In this document: one piece after another, positions 20,594 to 28,601 of the stretch | How the letters are laid out: every line of letters begins with the position of its first letter | Position numbering within the stretch: position 1 is the stretch's first letter | From: Microcoleus sp. bin48.metabat.b7b8b9.023 | GTDB lineage: Bacteria > Cyanobacteriota > Cyanobacteriia > Cyanobacteriales > Microcoleaceae | Direction: 5' to 3' | Assembly: GCF_013299185.1 (NCBI RefSeq) | Contig: NZ_JAAFKG010000027.1 | Span: 20,114-81,475 of the forward strand | Length of the DNA stretch: 61,362 bases | Notes under the pieces: generated by a model | The model's input: only the letters and a program-made list of their open reading frames with translations | Database searches by the model: none | Told to the model about the DNA's origin: nothing | Program-made: the position numbers and the translations under genes

Positions 20594-22327
20594 CTACAAA
20601 CCGAGAGCGGTTAAAGGGGAAGATTCCGGCTTGCTGGCGTGACAAATACGATTTTTGCCTTCGGTTTTGGCTTGATAAAGGGCGCTGTCAGCGCTGCGAA
20701 TTAGGCTGTCAGGAGATTGCTGGGCAGAAGGAATCGCTGTGGCAATTCCGCAACTGACGGTAACGTAGGAGCCGATCGAAGATCGCGCGTGGGGCACTTG
20801 CAAGCTGGCAATGCGATCGCAAATTTTCCGGGCGACAATGTTTGCCCCTTCAGCGCTGGTGTTGGGCAGCACTATGGCAAATTCTTCGCCGCCGTAGCGG
20901 GCCGGCAAATCCCCAGCCCGCTTGGCACAAGAGGCGATCGCCTTGGCAACTTGGCGCAAACAATCGTCGCCGCCGAGGTGCCCGTAAAAGTCGTTATAAA
21001 GTTTAAAAAAGTCGATGTCAAACATAATTAAAGACAGCGGCAGTTCCTCTCTTGCCAATCTGCGCCACTCTAACATCAAAACGCGATCGAACTGGCGGCG
21101 GTTGGCAATGCCCGTCAGTCCGTCAGTCGTGGCCAGTTCCTGCAATTTTTGATTGGCTATTGCTAACTGGCGGTAAAGTTGAGATTGTTCGATCGCGATC
21201 GCTACTTGATTCGCCAAGTGCTGTAAAAAATCTATTTCCCACTGCTGCCATTCCCTCGTCTCGCTGCAATTGTATGCTGTCAGCATTCCCCACAAATTAT
21301 TGCGATTTTCTCTCTCTAAATCCGGCGCACTTTTTCCCTGTGCCTGCGGTTTGCCAACAGCCGGCAGCGAGAGATAATTTTCGGCTGCATATTGATTTTT
21401 TTCGGCTTCCCAAACAGTGCCTTCTAGTCTTTGGTTTGCCGTTTCCCAGTCGCCCGATTGCCAAATTGGCACGCTTAAAACTGCTGCAATTTCACAATCT
21501 GCCAGCAATTCTCTGCAACTCCCAGACAATGCGGCAGTGTTGACATCTGCTATTGCTTGTACAGACTGGGATTCAACCAAAACTAAACATGACACCGCCA
21601 AAGCAGCATTAATATTTTGGTTTTCAATATAACCGTCTGGCAAACCGTCACCTGCGACGATCGCACCTTTTTGCTCTTCCCCGTCAAATTGAGACGCCCA
21701 ATCCTGACAGCGATAAATTAAAACCCGGTCTGTTTTGAGAAATTGGCGCACTTCTGCTACGGTACTTTGAAGAATGCTTGCCGCGTCTATTGACGATCGA
21801 ATATGTTCGATCATTTGTCCCAACAGCCGCTCTCGGATCGCCTGCTGTCGCAATTGTTCTTCGACTTGCTGGCGTTCGATCGCGTAATGGATTGCTCGCA
21901 CCAGCAGAGTTCTCTGAAATCTTCCCTTTACCAAACAATCTTGAGCGCCCGATCGCAATACCGACAGCGCCGTATTCTCATCATTGCTATCCGTCAGCAC
22001 CACAACTGGCACTGTGGGCGATCGGGCTTTCAAGACGGCGAGATCCTCGCTTCCCCCCAAGCCGTCTGACACTGACAAGTCTAATAGTACGGCGTCAAAC
22101 TTTTCTGCTTCCAGACACGCGAGTCCCCTCTCTAGAGATGTAACAGTTTGGAGGCGAAACAGAGCATCGCTGAATGACCCTAAAAGATCTTCGATCAGCG
22201 TCGCATCTGCGAGGTCATCCTCAACCAACAAAATTTTCAGACATTGGTTACGTGTTAACACAACTATAGCGTTTGGAGCAGGTTTAAGGAAAGTTTTTGT
22301 TTTGAGAGCGATACGGGCGATCGGCAC
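20594..22327 (-). CDS. Receiver-GAF-GGDEF diguanylate cyclase
   Basis: The 577-aa cytosolic enzyme makes c-di-GMP from two GTP. A receiver (res. 29-150; Asp83 in VLLDLSV) is followed by a GAF (about 165-385) and a GGDEF domain (about 395-560). The active site is GGEEF at 479-483, and an RAGD product-inhibition I-site sits five residues before it, so the cyclase should be active and feedback-controlled. The GAF resembles cyanobacteriochrome GAFs at both ends (IRSSIDAASILQSTVAEVRQFL, LWGMLTAYNC) but has a ~52-residue insert after VLSVPIW. Cys247 and Cys271 lie near the two bilin-cysteine positions, in altered motifs (VSCL, GSCR). The start is GTG 22327; a GTG at 22261 is a possible alternative. 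It is convergent with the intron. Confidence 0.92.
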   Translation of the reverse strand: MPIARIALKTKTFLKPAPNAIVVLTRNQCLKILLVEDDLADATLIEDLLGSFSDALFRLQTVTSLERGLACLEAEKFDAVLLDLSVSDGLGGSEDLAVLKARSPTVPVVVLTDSNDENTALSVLRSGAQDCLVKGRFQRTLLVRAIHYAIERQQVEEQLRQQAIRERLLGQMIEHIRSSIDAASILQSTVAEVRQFLKTDRVLIYRCQDWASQFDGEEQKGAIVAGDGLPDGYIENQNINAALAVSCLVLVESQSVQAIADVNTAALSGSCRELLADCEIAAVLSVPIWQSGDWETANQRLEGTVWEAEKNQYAAENYLSLPAVGKPQAQGKSAPDLERENRNNLWGMLTAYNCSETREWQQWEIDFLQHLANQVAIAIEQSQLYRQLAIANQKLQELATTDGLTGIANRRQFDRVLMLEWRRLAREELPLSLIMFDIDFFKLYNDFYGHLGGDDCLRQVAKAIASCAKRAGDLPARYGGEEFAIVLPNTSAEGANIVARKICDRIASLQVPHARSSIGSYVTVSCGIATAIPSAQQSPDSLIRSADSALYQAKTEGKNRICHASKPESSPLTALGL

Positions 22328-22719
22328 TAAACAACAATAATATCTTCTAGTGGCGGGTTGAACCCGGATGTTTAACTAGCAGGCCGTGGAGCCTTGCTCT
22401 CACCCAACCTCCCCATCAGCCTGTTTATTTGTACCTACCTACTTATTTGCTTATTTGCGATCGGGCTATTTATTCCCCGAATATCCCCTAAATCCCCCTT
22501 AAGAAGCGGAACTTCGATCGGATTCTTATCCCCACCTTTTTAAGGGCAGTTAGGCAGGATCTGCCTTAATAGAATCGTATTGCAGCAATATGTCGGTCTA
22601 TCAAATTCAGTTTAGCAGAAATAATTGGTTGAAAGCCTCTACTTTTTAGGAAGAAGTTAAAAGAAGACTATTCATTACTCCAATCCTCTTCCTTTTAAGT
22701 AGAGGTCGCCCTCTTGCGG
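22328..22719. other. Intergenic region with a worn repeat
   Basis: About 390 bp with no gene. The part near 22480-22570 (AAATCCCCCTTAAG…CCTTTTTAAGGGCAG) is a degraded relative of the G/C-run elements at 10133 and 43689. It should hold the promoter of the minus-strand diguanylate cyclase near 22330-22400, which I could not define. Confidence 0.5.
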
Positions 22720-22796
22720 TCAACTGTCAACTGTCAACTGTCAACTATCAACTGTCAACTATCAACTGTCAACTGTCAACTGTCAACTGTCAACTG
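22720..22796. repeat. Eleven TCAACTG heptamers (STRR)
   Basis: Eleven tandem 7-bp units, nine TCAACTG and two TCAACTA, directly downstream of the minus-strand response regulator. A diverged short relative (CAGTTGACAGTTGATAG) lies near 28144-28167. Confidence 0.93.
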
Positions 22797-22821
22797 AAAC
22801 TATCTAGCCATCAATTAAAGC

Positions 22822-23289
22822 TTACAGATCGGGGGGCGGGAGCGAAACGATTTCAAACCAATACTGGCATAAAATCTTCATTACTTCCACCAATCCTTGA
22901 AAAGTGACTGGTTTAGATATGAAAGAATTCGCACCCAAGCGGTAGCAAAGCAAGATATCTCCGCTGCGGTGCGACGTTGTGAGAATCACCACCGGAATTT
23001 GTTGAAACTGGGGGTCAGATCTGATCGAAGTTAGTGCTTCTCGCCCGTCAAGCCTCGGCATATTCAGATCCAAAAGTATCAGGTCTGGTCGATGCCAATT
23101 GCTGCCACCAGCATATTGACGGCGACGGTACAAATAGTCTAGCACTTGTTCTCCATTTTCCACAAATTCGCTTCTGATTGGTAATCGAACTTCTCGCAGT
23201 GCTTCCTCCACCAAAAAGCGCGTGTCCTCGTCATCGTTTGCTATTAAAATAGTAAATTTTTTCTTTTCATTTTTCTTTGGATAATTCAC
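22822..23289 (-). CDS. Stand-alone response regulator, Rcp1-like
   Basis: A 155-aa single receiver domain with no output domain. It has the acid pair NDDED near 19-22, the phospho-acceptor Asp74 in LILLDLNMPRLDGREAL, and Lys in FISKP. The form, with the YLYRRRQYAGG insert and LDGREAL, matches the Rcp1 type that takes phosphate from cyanobacterial phytochromes and phytochrome-like kinases. It is the last gene of the 27.6-22.8 kb minus-strand group and is a natural partner for the REC-PAS-PAS kinase upstream, whose SHDLQAPL box is also phytochrome-like (inference). It starts at GTG 23289, overlapping the stop of a short upstream frame by 4 bp. Confidence 0.9.
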   Translation of the reverse strand: MNYPKKNEKKKFTILIANDDEDTRFLVEEALREVRLPIRSEFVENGEQVLDYLYRRRQYAGGSNWHRPDLILLDLNMPRLDGREALTSIRSDPQFQQIPVVILTTSHRSGDILLCYRLGANSFISKPVTFQGLVEVMKILCQYWFEIVSLPPPDL

Positions 23290-23606
23290 AGCTTGGCCTC
23301 ACGACTAACTAATTTTGTGAGGTAGCGGGACTTGAAGCGGTTTGCGATCGCCTGCAAAGCATCTGTTGCCACGACGATCTGGCAAATCTGGCCCATAACA
23401 CTGAATTTGTGTTGCAGCAATTGGCGGTTTTGCATAATGTGCAAATGTTTGTCACTAATCTTTGTTTCACTTGGCAGTCTCTCCGAGCACCGGCAAACGG
23501 CAAAGACATCAGAAATGCTTGTCCGCAAATTACTACTAAAACTACTGCATCCCAAAGCCAGATGATCTGGATACAGTGGAAACAAACTGACAAGTCTGGC
23601 GCACAC
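23286..23606 (-). CDS. Possible small protein of unknown function
   Basis: A 106-codon frame with GTG start whose TGA stop overlaps the GTG of the following response regulator (GTGA), the spacing seen in coupled genes. The sequence (…SVMGQICQIVVATDALQAIANRF…) is helical at its end and resembles no family I recognise. Other frames are also open here, which weakens the case. It may be a gene remnant or leader. The 172 bp between it and the kinase upstream are A/T-rich with no clear feature. Confidence 0.25.
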   Translation of the reverse strand: MCARLVSLFPLYPDHLALGCSSFSSNLRTSISDVFAVCRCSERLPSETKISDKHLHIMQNRQLLQHKFSVMGQICQIVVATDALQAIANRFKSRYLTKLVSREAKL

Positions 23607-23777
23607 CGCTGATTTTTAAGTTGTATAGAGATCGAGCTAATATCATTATACTGAACGATTTTTAGCTTGATGTCATCAGTGAATATGCTAAAATTTATGA
23701 GTATTTGTGTAAAAAATGATAAAAATATTTATTGTTTAACTAAATGACTGCTGACCGATCCAAGCAGAATGCTGATT

Positions 23778-25685
23778 TCACGGTGCAACAGGAACAGAAA
23801 AATAAAAAGTCGAGCCTCGACCGGGTGCTGATTCTACCCAAAGCCGGCCGCCATGCCGCTCGACAATTCTCAGACAAATCGCTAAACCGATACCTGTTCC
23901 CGAATACTCTTTTTGGGTGTGCAAGCGCTGAAAAATCTGAAAAATTCGTGGATGGTGCTGTTCGGGAATGCCAATACCGTTGTCCTGCACCGCAAACACC
24001 CAGTTATCTCCCTGACGCGCAGCGCCCACCTGTACCACCGGCGCCTCGCTGGTACGGTATTTAATGGCATTGCCAATTAAATTTTGAAACAGTTGCAACA
24101 GTTGAAAACAGTCACCTCTTACCATTGGCAAATCGCCCCTAGTTACAGTAGCTTGATGCTTGCGGATTGCCAACTGCAAATTAGCGCAAGCATCCTCAAA
24201 AACCTGATTGCAATTTATCAGCTCAAAAGGTTTCTGACTGCGGCCCACTCGCGAATACTCCAGCAAGTCATCAATCAGCGCCTGCATCCGCACGCAAGAA
24301 TTAACAATATTGCCGACAAATTTATTCCCCTGGGCATCAAGTTGGTTTTGATAGCGCCGTTCTAATAGTTGAGCGTAGCCTGCAATCGTGCCCAAAGGTG
24401 CTTGCAAATCGTGAGAAGCCACGTAGGCAAACTGTTCTAATTCGGCATTAGAACGAGTCAGTTCTTCAGCATAACGGGTTTGAGTTTCTAAACTCGCTTG
24501 CAGCAATTCTTGTACCAGCTTGCGCTCGGAAACATCCTCGATCGCACAAATCAAATATTGCGCGGTTCCCTCAGCATCGCGCATTACCGAAACAGTAACA
24601 TTCGCCCAGCACACTTCCCGATCTTTGCAGATCAAACGCTTTTCCCGAGAAAAAGTTTGAATTTCCCCGGATAACAGCAACCGCACGTATTCTCTGCCAG
24701 CTTCGATGTCATCAGGGTGAGTAATTGCCTGCCAATCAAGCTGCAACAATTCCGATTCTGCATAGCGGACAATTTGGCAAAAGCCAGGATTTACTCGCAA
24801 AAATTCGCCTAAAAGTGTGGTTTGAGCGATGCCGACTGCTGCTTGCTCAAATATCGCGCGGAAACGTTCTTCACTTTCTCGCAGGGCAATTTCTCCTCGT
24901 TTGCGATCGGTGATATTGCGAAATGTTACTGCCAGACCGTCGTTTAATTTGACCGCGACAATGTGCAGCCAAGCACTTGTCTCTGAATTGTGTTCGTAAT
25001 AAAATTCTTGGTCTAAAATTTCTCCGGTTTCTACGACAGAAACGTACAAATCAAATAATCCATTATTGCGAACCTCGGGAATTTCTGCCAACAAATGATT
25101 GCCAACGATCGCATTTAATGGCCTACCAGAAATATTGTTGGCAGCAGGGTTGACTAACAGCCACAGGAAATCTACAATCTTTCCCTGACTGTTGCGGACG
25201 GCAGAATAAGCCACCACACCATCTAAGGAACTATTTAAGATGCTAGCAAGCAGCGACTGCGACTGTTGCAGTTCAGTGTTTTGCTCTTTTAGTTGCTGTT
25301 GCAGTTTTTGCAAGCAGACTTGCTTGTCGATGCGCGCTAAAACTTCTTCTACTTGAAATGGCTTGAGAATATAGTCGGCGCCGCCCACTCGAAAAGCTTG
25401 TAATTTATCATTAATCTCATCTAATACACTTAAAAAAATCACCGGAATTTGTTCGGTTTCCGGTGTAGCTTTCAGTCTCCGACAAACTTCATAACCGTTC
25501 ATTTCCGGCATTCTGATGTCGAGCAAAATTAAATCGGGGCAATGGGCGATCGCAGCCTTCAACGCCAGTTTACCGCAAATAGCCCGACAAACTTGATACC
25601 CCTGGGCAGTTAGCAGCTCGGATAAGAACCGCAGATTGCTCGGTTGGTCGTCAACCACCAATACTTTAATTTCACTATGCTCCAT
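23778..25685 (-). CDS. Receiver-PAS-PAS histidine kinase
   Basis: A 635-aa cytosolic kinase: receiver (res. 5-125; Asp56 in LILLDIRMP, LKPF), coiled coil, PAS (about 145-262), PAS with a PAC end (270-392; ICAIEDVSERK), HisKA with YVASHDLQAPLGTIAGYAQLL and His425, and HATPase (FQNLIGNAIKY, DNGIGIP, GTGIGLAIC). The ASHDLQAPL box belongs to the phytochrome-associated kinase type that commonly signals to Rcp1-like regulators, and such a regulator lies downstream. ATG 25685 directly follows the stop of the preceding gene with no gap, so the two are almost certainly cotranscribed and translationally coupled. Confidence 0.92.
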   Translation of the reverse strand: MEHSEIKVLVVDDQPSNLRFLSELLTAQGYQVCRAICGKLALKAAIAHCPDLILLDIRMPEMNGYEVCRRLKATPETEQIPVIFLSVLDEINDKLQAFRVGGADYILKPFQVEEVLARIDKQVCLQKLQQQLKEQNTELQQSQSLLASILNSSLDGVVAYSAVRNSQGKIVDFLWLLVNPAANNISGRPLNAIVGNHLLAEIPEVRNNGLFDLYVSVVETGEILDQEFYYEHNSETSAWLHIVAVKLNDGLAVTFRNITDRKRGEIALRESEERFRAIFEQAAVGIAQTTLLGEFLRVNPGFCQIVRYAESELLQLDWQAITHPDDIEAGREYVRLLLSGEIQTFSREKRLICKDREVCWANVTVSVMRDAEGTAQYLICAIEDVSERKLVQELLQASLETQTRYAEELTRSNAELEQFAYVASHDLQAPLGTIAGYAQLLERRYQNQLDAQGNKFVGNIVNSCVRMQALIDDLLEYSRVGRSQKPFELINCNQVFEDACANLQLAIRKHQATVTRGDLPMVRGDCFQLLQLFQNLIGNAIKYRTSEAPVVQVGAARQGDNWVFAVQDNGIGIPEQHHPRIFQIFQRLHTQKEYSGTGIGLAICLRIVERHGGRLWVESAPGRGSTFYFSVPVAP

Positions 25686-27623
25686 TTATTTTAAAATAGA
25701 TTGAGTTAAATCCATTATCCTGTCGAGTCGGTAATCTGCCAGCAAATCTTTTAAGGCCTCAGCTAACGTTGGATGAGTTTCCGAAATGCGATCGACAATT
25801 TGAATCGCCAGATCTTCATCAACATCATTAACTGCGTCGTAGAGTTCCTGCACCCAACTTCGAGGCATCTGGGCGAGCAGCGGCGAGAAAAATGAATCTG
25901 GTTTTTCGCTCACAAAATAACGCCGTAAAGCCCCGATAGGGAGCGCGGGCCATTCTTGATAGATATAGCGCACTCCCAAGTAAGAAGCCATCTTATCAAA
26001 GAGCATTTGCTCTTGAAAAGGTTTCCGCACAAAATCGTCGCAACCTGCGGCAAGAATTTCGCCTTTTTTTTCCTCAAAGGTGCTAGCAGTCAGAGCAATA
26101 ATTACAGTTCGACGCTCAGATGCTTTCTCTTTAGCTCTAATTTGTCTGACGGCTTCAAAACCGTTCATTACAGGCATTCGCGTATCCAGCCAAATTAAAT
26201 CAGGGTGCCAACTTTCCCAAAGTTCAACAGCTTGGAGGCCGTTTTCCGCTTCTCGGACTTCAAAACCAATTGGTTGCAGCATTTTCACCAGCAGCAGCCG
26301 ATTTTCTTGATTGTCGTCAACTGCTAAAATCCGATAAACCGGTTGATCTGGTTGTAGTGCGATCGCCCGCTGCAATGTCGCCACTGTTATTTCAGACGAA
26401 GTAGCGGGAAATACTCGGATATTAAATTTAAAAATGGTTCCCTCACCTAAAACACTGTCTACCTCAATATCTCCGCCCATGATCTCTACATATTTTTTAG
26501 TGATTGTCAAACCCAATCCCGTACCGTCAGCCGCTTGTTTGCCAGCTTCTGTTTGCACGAAAGCCTCAAATAACTTGTCAATTTCTGCTGTTGCTATGCC
26601 AACTCCCGTGTCTTCAACTTCAAACAAAATAAAATAGGAATCGTCCGAATTAGAATTAGGATCCACCTCCGATTTTGCAGGCTGCTGGTTGGCTTGCACG
26701 CTCGCGCGCAGCCAAATACTACCGCAATTTGGTGTAAATTTTATGGCATTTCCCAGCAAATTAATTAAACATACGCGCAGCTTTTTTTCATCAGTTTTGA
26801 TGTATTGGGGAACATTCGGCTGCACGGAAAATCTTAGTTGCAAATTTTTGGTTTCAGCTTTGATTTGAAACATCTCTTCGAGAGTGTCGAGAACTTGATA
26901 AAGGTCAAAGCTGCGTTCATCTAAGCCAATGATCCCAGCTTCTATTTTGGACAAGTCTAAAACATCGTTAATTAATTCCAGCAAATGTTGACCGCTGCGG
27001 TTGATAATTCGGAGATTTTCAATATTTTCGTGGCTGAGCAAAGAGTCGCGGCTCATGACTTGGGTAAAACCCAGGATGGCGTTCAGGGGAGTCCGCAATT
27101 CGTGGCTCATGTTGGCAACGAATTGACTTTTTGCTAGGGATGCAGCGGCTGCGGCTTCTTCGGCTTTTTTGCGTTCTATTATTTCTTGTTGCAGTTCTGT
27201 ATTGCGATCCATCAATTGTTTTTTCAGTCTTTGGATGGTCAGTTGATGTTCGATTCTCGCTAAAACTTCTGCTACATGAAATGGTTTGGTTATAAAATCT
27301 ACCCCTCCTACTTTAAAGGCGGTTACTTTGTCTAATACTTCATCTAAAGCGCTAATAAAAATAACTGGAATTTCTGATGTTTTCGGATCGACCTTGAGCT
27401 GCGTGCAGACTTCATAGCCGTCCATTTCTGGCATTTTTATGTCGAGCAAAATCAAGTCTGGAGAACCTGAACGCGCGGCTCTGATTGCCATTTTGCCGTT
27501 GATTACGCCCCGGACTTTGTAGCCGCGATCCGACAGCGTTGCTGATAAAACTTGCAAATTTTCGGGAGTGTCGTCAACAATTAATATGTTGCCTTTATTA
27601 TTGTGTGTTTGAGTGGTGGTCAT
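25686..27623 (-). CDS. Receiver-kinase-receiver hybrid histidine kinase
   Basis: A 645-aa cytosolic protein: N-terminal receiver (Asp61 in LILLDIKMPEMDGYE; ITKPF), coiled coil, HisKA with NMSHELRTPLN and His174, HATPase (INLLGNAIKFTP, DTGVGI, GTGLGL), second receiver (about 440-560; LIWLDTRMP, VRKPF) and a ~70-aa helical C-terminus (SWVQELYDAVNDVDEDLA…). It has no PAS or GAF, so its input must come through phosphorylation of the first receiver. It is first in the minus-strand operon and abuts the next kinase with zero spacing. The frame opens 16 codons earlier at TTG; ATG 27623 gives a normal N-terminus ahead of the receiver. Confidence 0.92.
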   Translation of the reverse strand: MTTTQTHNNKGNILIVDDTPENLQVLSATLSDRGYKVRGVINGKMAIRAARSGSPDLILLDIKMPEMDGYEVCTQLKVDPKTSEIPVIFISALDEVLDKVTAFKVGGVDFITKPFHVAEVLARIEHQLTIQRLKKQLMDRNTELQQEIIERKKAEEAAAAASLAKSQFVANMSHELRTPLNAILGFTQVMSRDSLLSHENIENLRIINRSGQHLLELINDVLDLSKIEAGIIGLDERSFDLYQVLDTLEEMFQIKAETKNLQLRFSVQPNVPQYIKTDEKKLRVCLINLLGNAIKFTPNCGSIWLRASVQANQQPAKSEVDPNSNSDDSYFILFEVEDTGVGIATAEIDKLFEAFVQTEAGKQAADGTGLGLTITKKYVEIMGGDIEVDSVLGEGTIFKFNIRVFPATSSEITVATLQRAIALQPDQPVYRILAVDDNQENRLLLVKMLQPIGFEVREAENGLQAVELWESWHPDLIWLDTRMPVMNGFEAVRQIRAKEKASERRTVIIALTASTFEEKKGEILAAGCDDFVRKPFQEQMLFDKMASYLGVRYIYQEWPALPIGALRRYFVSEKPDSFFSPLLAQMPRSWVQELYDAVNDVDEDLAIQIVDRISETHPTLAEALKDLLADYRLDRIMDLTQSILK

Positions 27624-27704
27624 TGATGGTATTTTTGTTAAATTTATAATTGCTGAAATTATGAAAACCAATTAAATCGTCATAAAAAATCGGTAAGTGG
27701 GAAA

Positions 27705-28060
27705 GGAGCGAGTCTTTAGACCTGAGAGGAAAACGACTCGGCGATTTCAATCGCCTTGAATCCCCTTTCGGGGTTAGAGGGGTATGGTTGCCCCTCTGTG
27801 GAGATATGGTTGTCTCCGAATCCCTTTCGGGTAATGTTCGCCTCGACCTGGTTATAAAGGCTTGTTAGACCTGCAACACTGTTTCAGTGACTTTAAAACT
27901 ATTTAATTGCAGATGACAGAGCGGAAAACTGGCGTCGCATTCTCCGGTGTCGTGACCTAAATAACGTCTCCTCGACAAGAGGGGTCTGGTCAGAACAGCT
28001 TGCAATTTCTTACAAGCTCAGTGGCTTGAGCCCTGAGTTCCTGACTATAGCACTCGCTCC
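27705..28060 (+). ncRNA. Candidate structured noncoding RNA (~355 nt), possibly HEARO/IscB omega-RNA-like
   Basis: Perfect stems are dense here: a closing helix GGAGCGAGT (27705) with ACTCGCTCC (28052), GGCGATTTCAATCGCC, CCCC-TTTC-GGGG, AGAGGGG with CCCCTCT, GGAGA with TCTCC, CCC-TTTC-GGG, ACACTG-TTT-CAGTG(A), AGCTTG with CAAGCT, and CTCAG with CTGAG. Two hairpins share the same loop TATGGTTG and are flanked by paired GAATCCC(C)TTTCGGG(G)T hairpins in mirrored order. The region has no reading frame of note. TATGGTTG loops recall HEARO/omega-RNA scaffolds, but no IscB gene follows, so that family name is a guess. Strand is assumed; the stems alone do not decide it. Confidence 0.5.
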
Positions 28061-28601
28061 AGCATCAACTACTTCTATATTTACAGAACTTACCTACAAA
28101 AAACCGAGAAACCGGGTTTTTCAACCAAGATAGAGAGCCTTCAACAGTTGACAGTTGATAGTTGACAGAAGGAGAGCGACCTCTACCTAGAAAGAAGAGG
28201 ATTGGAGTAATGAATAGTCTGATTTTAATTTCTCCCTCGAAGGCGGGCGGGCTTTCAACCAATTCTTTCTGGTAATACGATTTTAGATTTTAGATGGGGA
28301 ATGAATGATTCTATAAGGGTTTGGAGCGCTGGCAAAGCAGTTGCTTTTTTTGTGTAACTGGTATAACGAGATATTTTCGTTATAAGACCCAGTTTCTTCG
28401 TCCACCTTTATACTGATTTAAATAATTATCAAAGATAGTTTAGCCGATCGCCCAGGAGCAAGTTTAGCAATAGTCGATCGACCTCAACCATCAACAATCC
28501 CGAACCCGCCCCTCTCCCCTCGAACCTCTCCCCTCTAACCTCAACATCCGTTAAATCCGTTACATCCGTTATAAAATCCGTTGCCGAACTTCCTTCTTCC
28601 C
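28061..28601. other. Intergenic region with repeat fragments
   Basis: About 540 bp without a gene. It holds one arm of the AGAAACCGGGTTTTT repeat (near 28097), a few TCAACTG-type heptamers near 28144-28167, an ATTTTAGATTTTAG stretch near 28280 and a C-rich tract near 28500-28530. These lie downstream of the 1052-aa kinase. Confidence 0.5.

Noticed and set aside
27672..28601. RNase P RNA or tmRNA
   Set aside because: The structured region lacks the conserved RNase P cores and the tmRNA tRNA-like ends.
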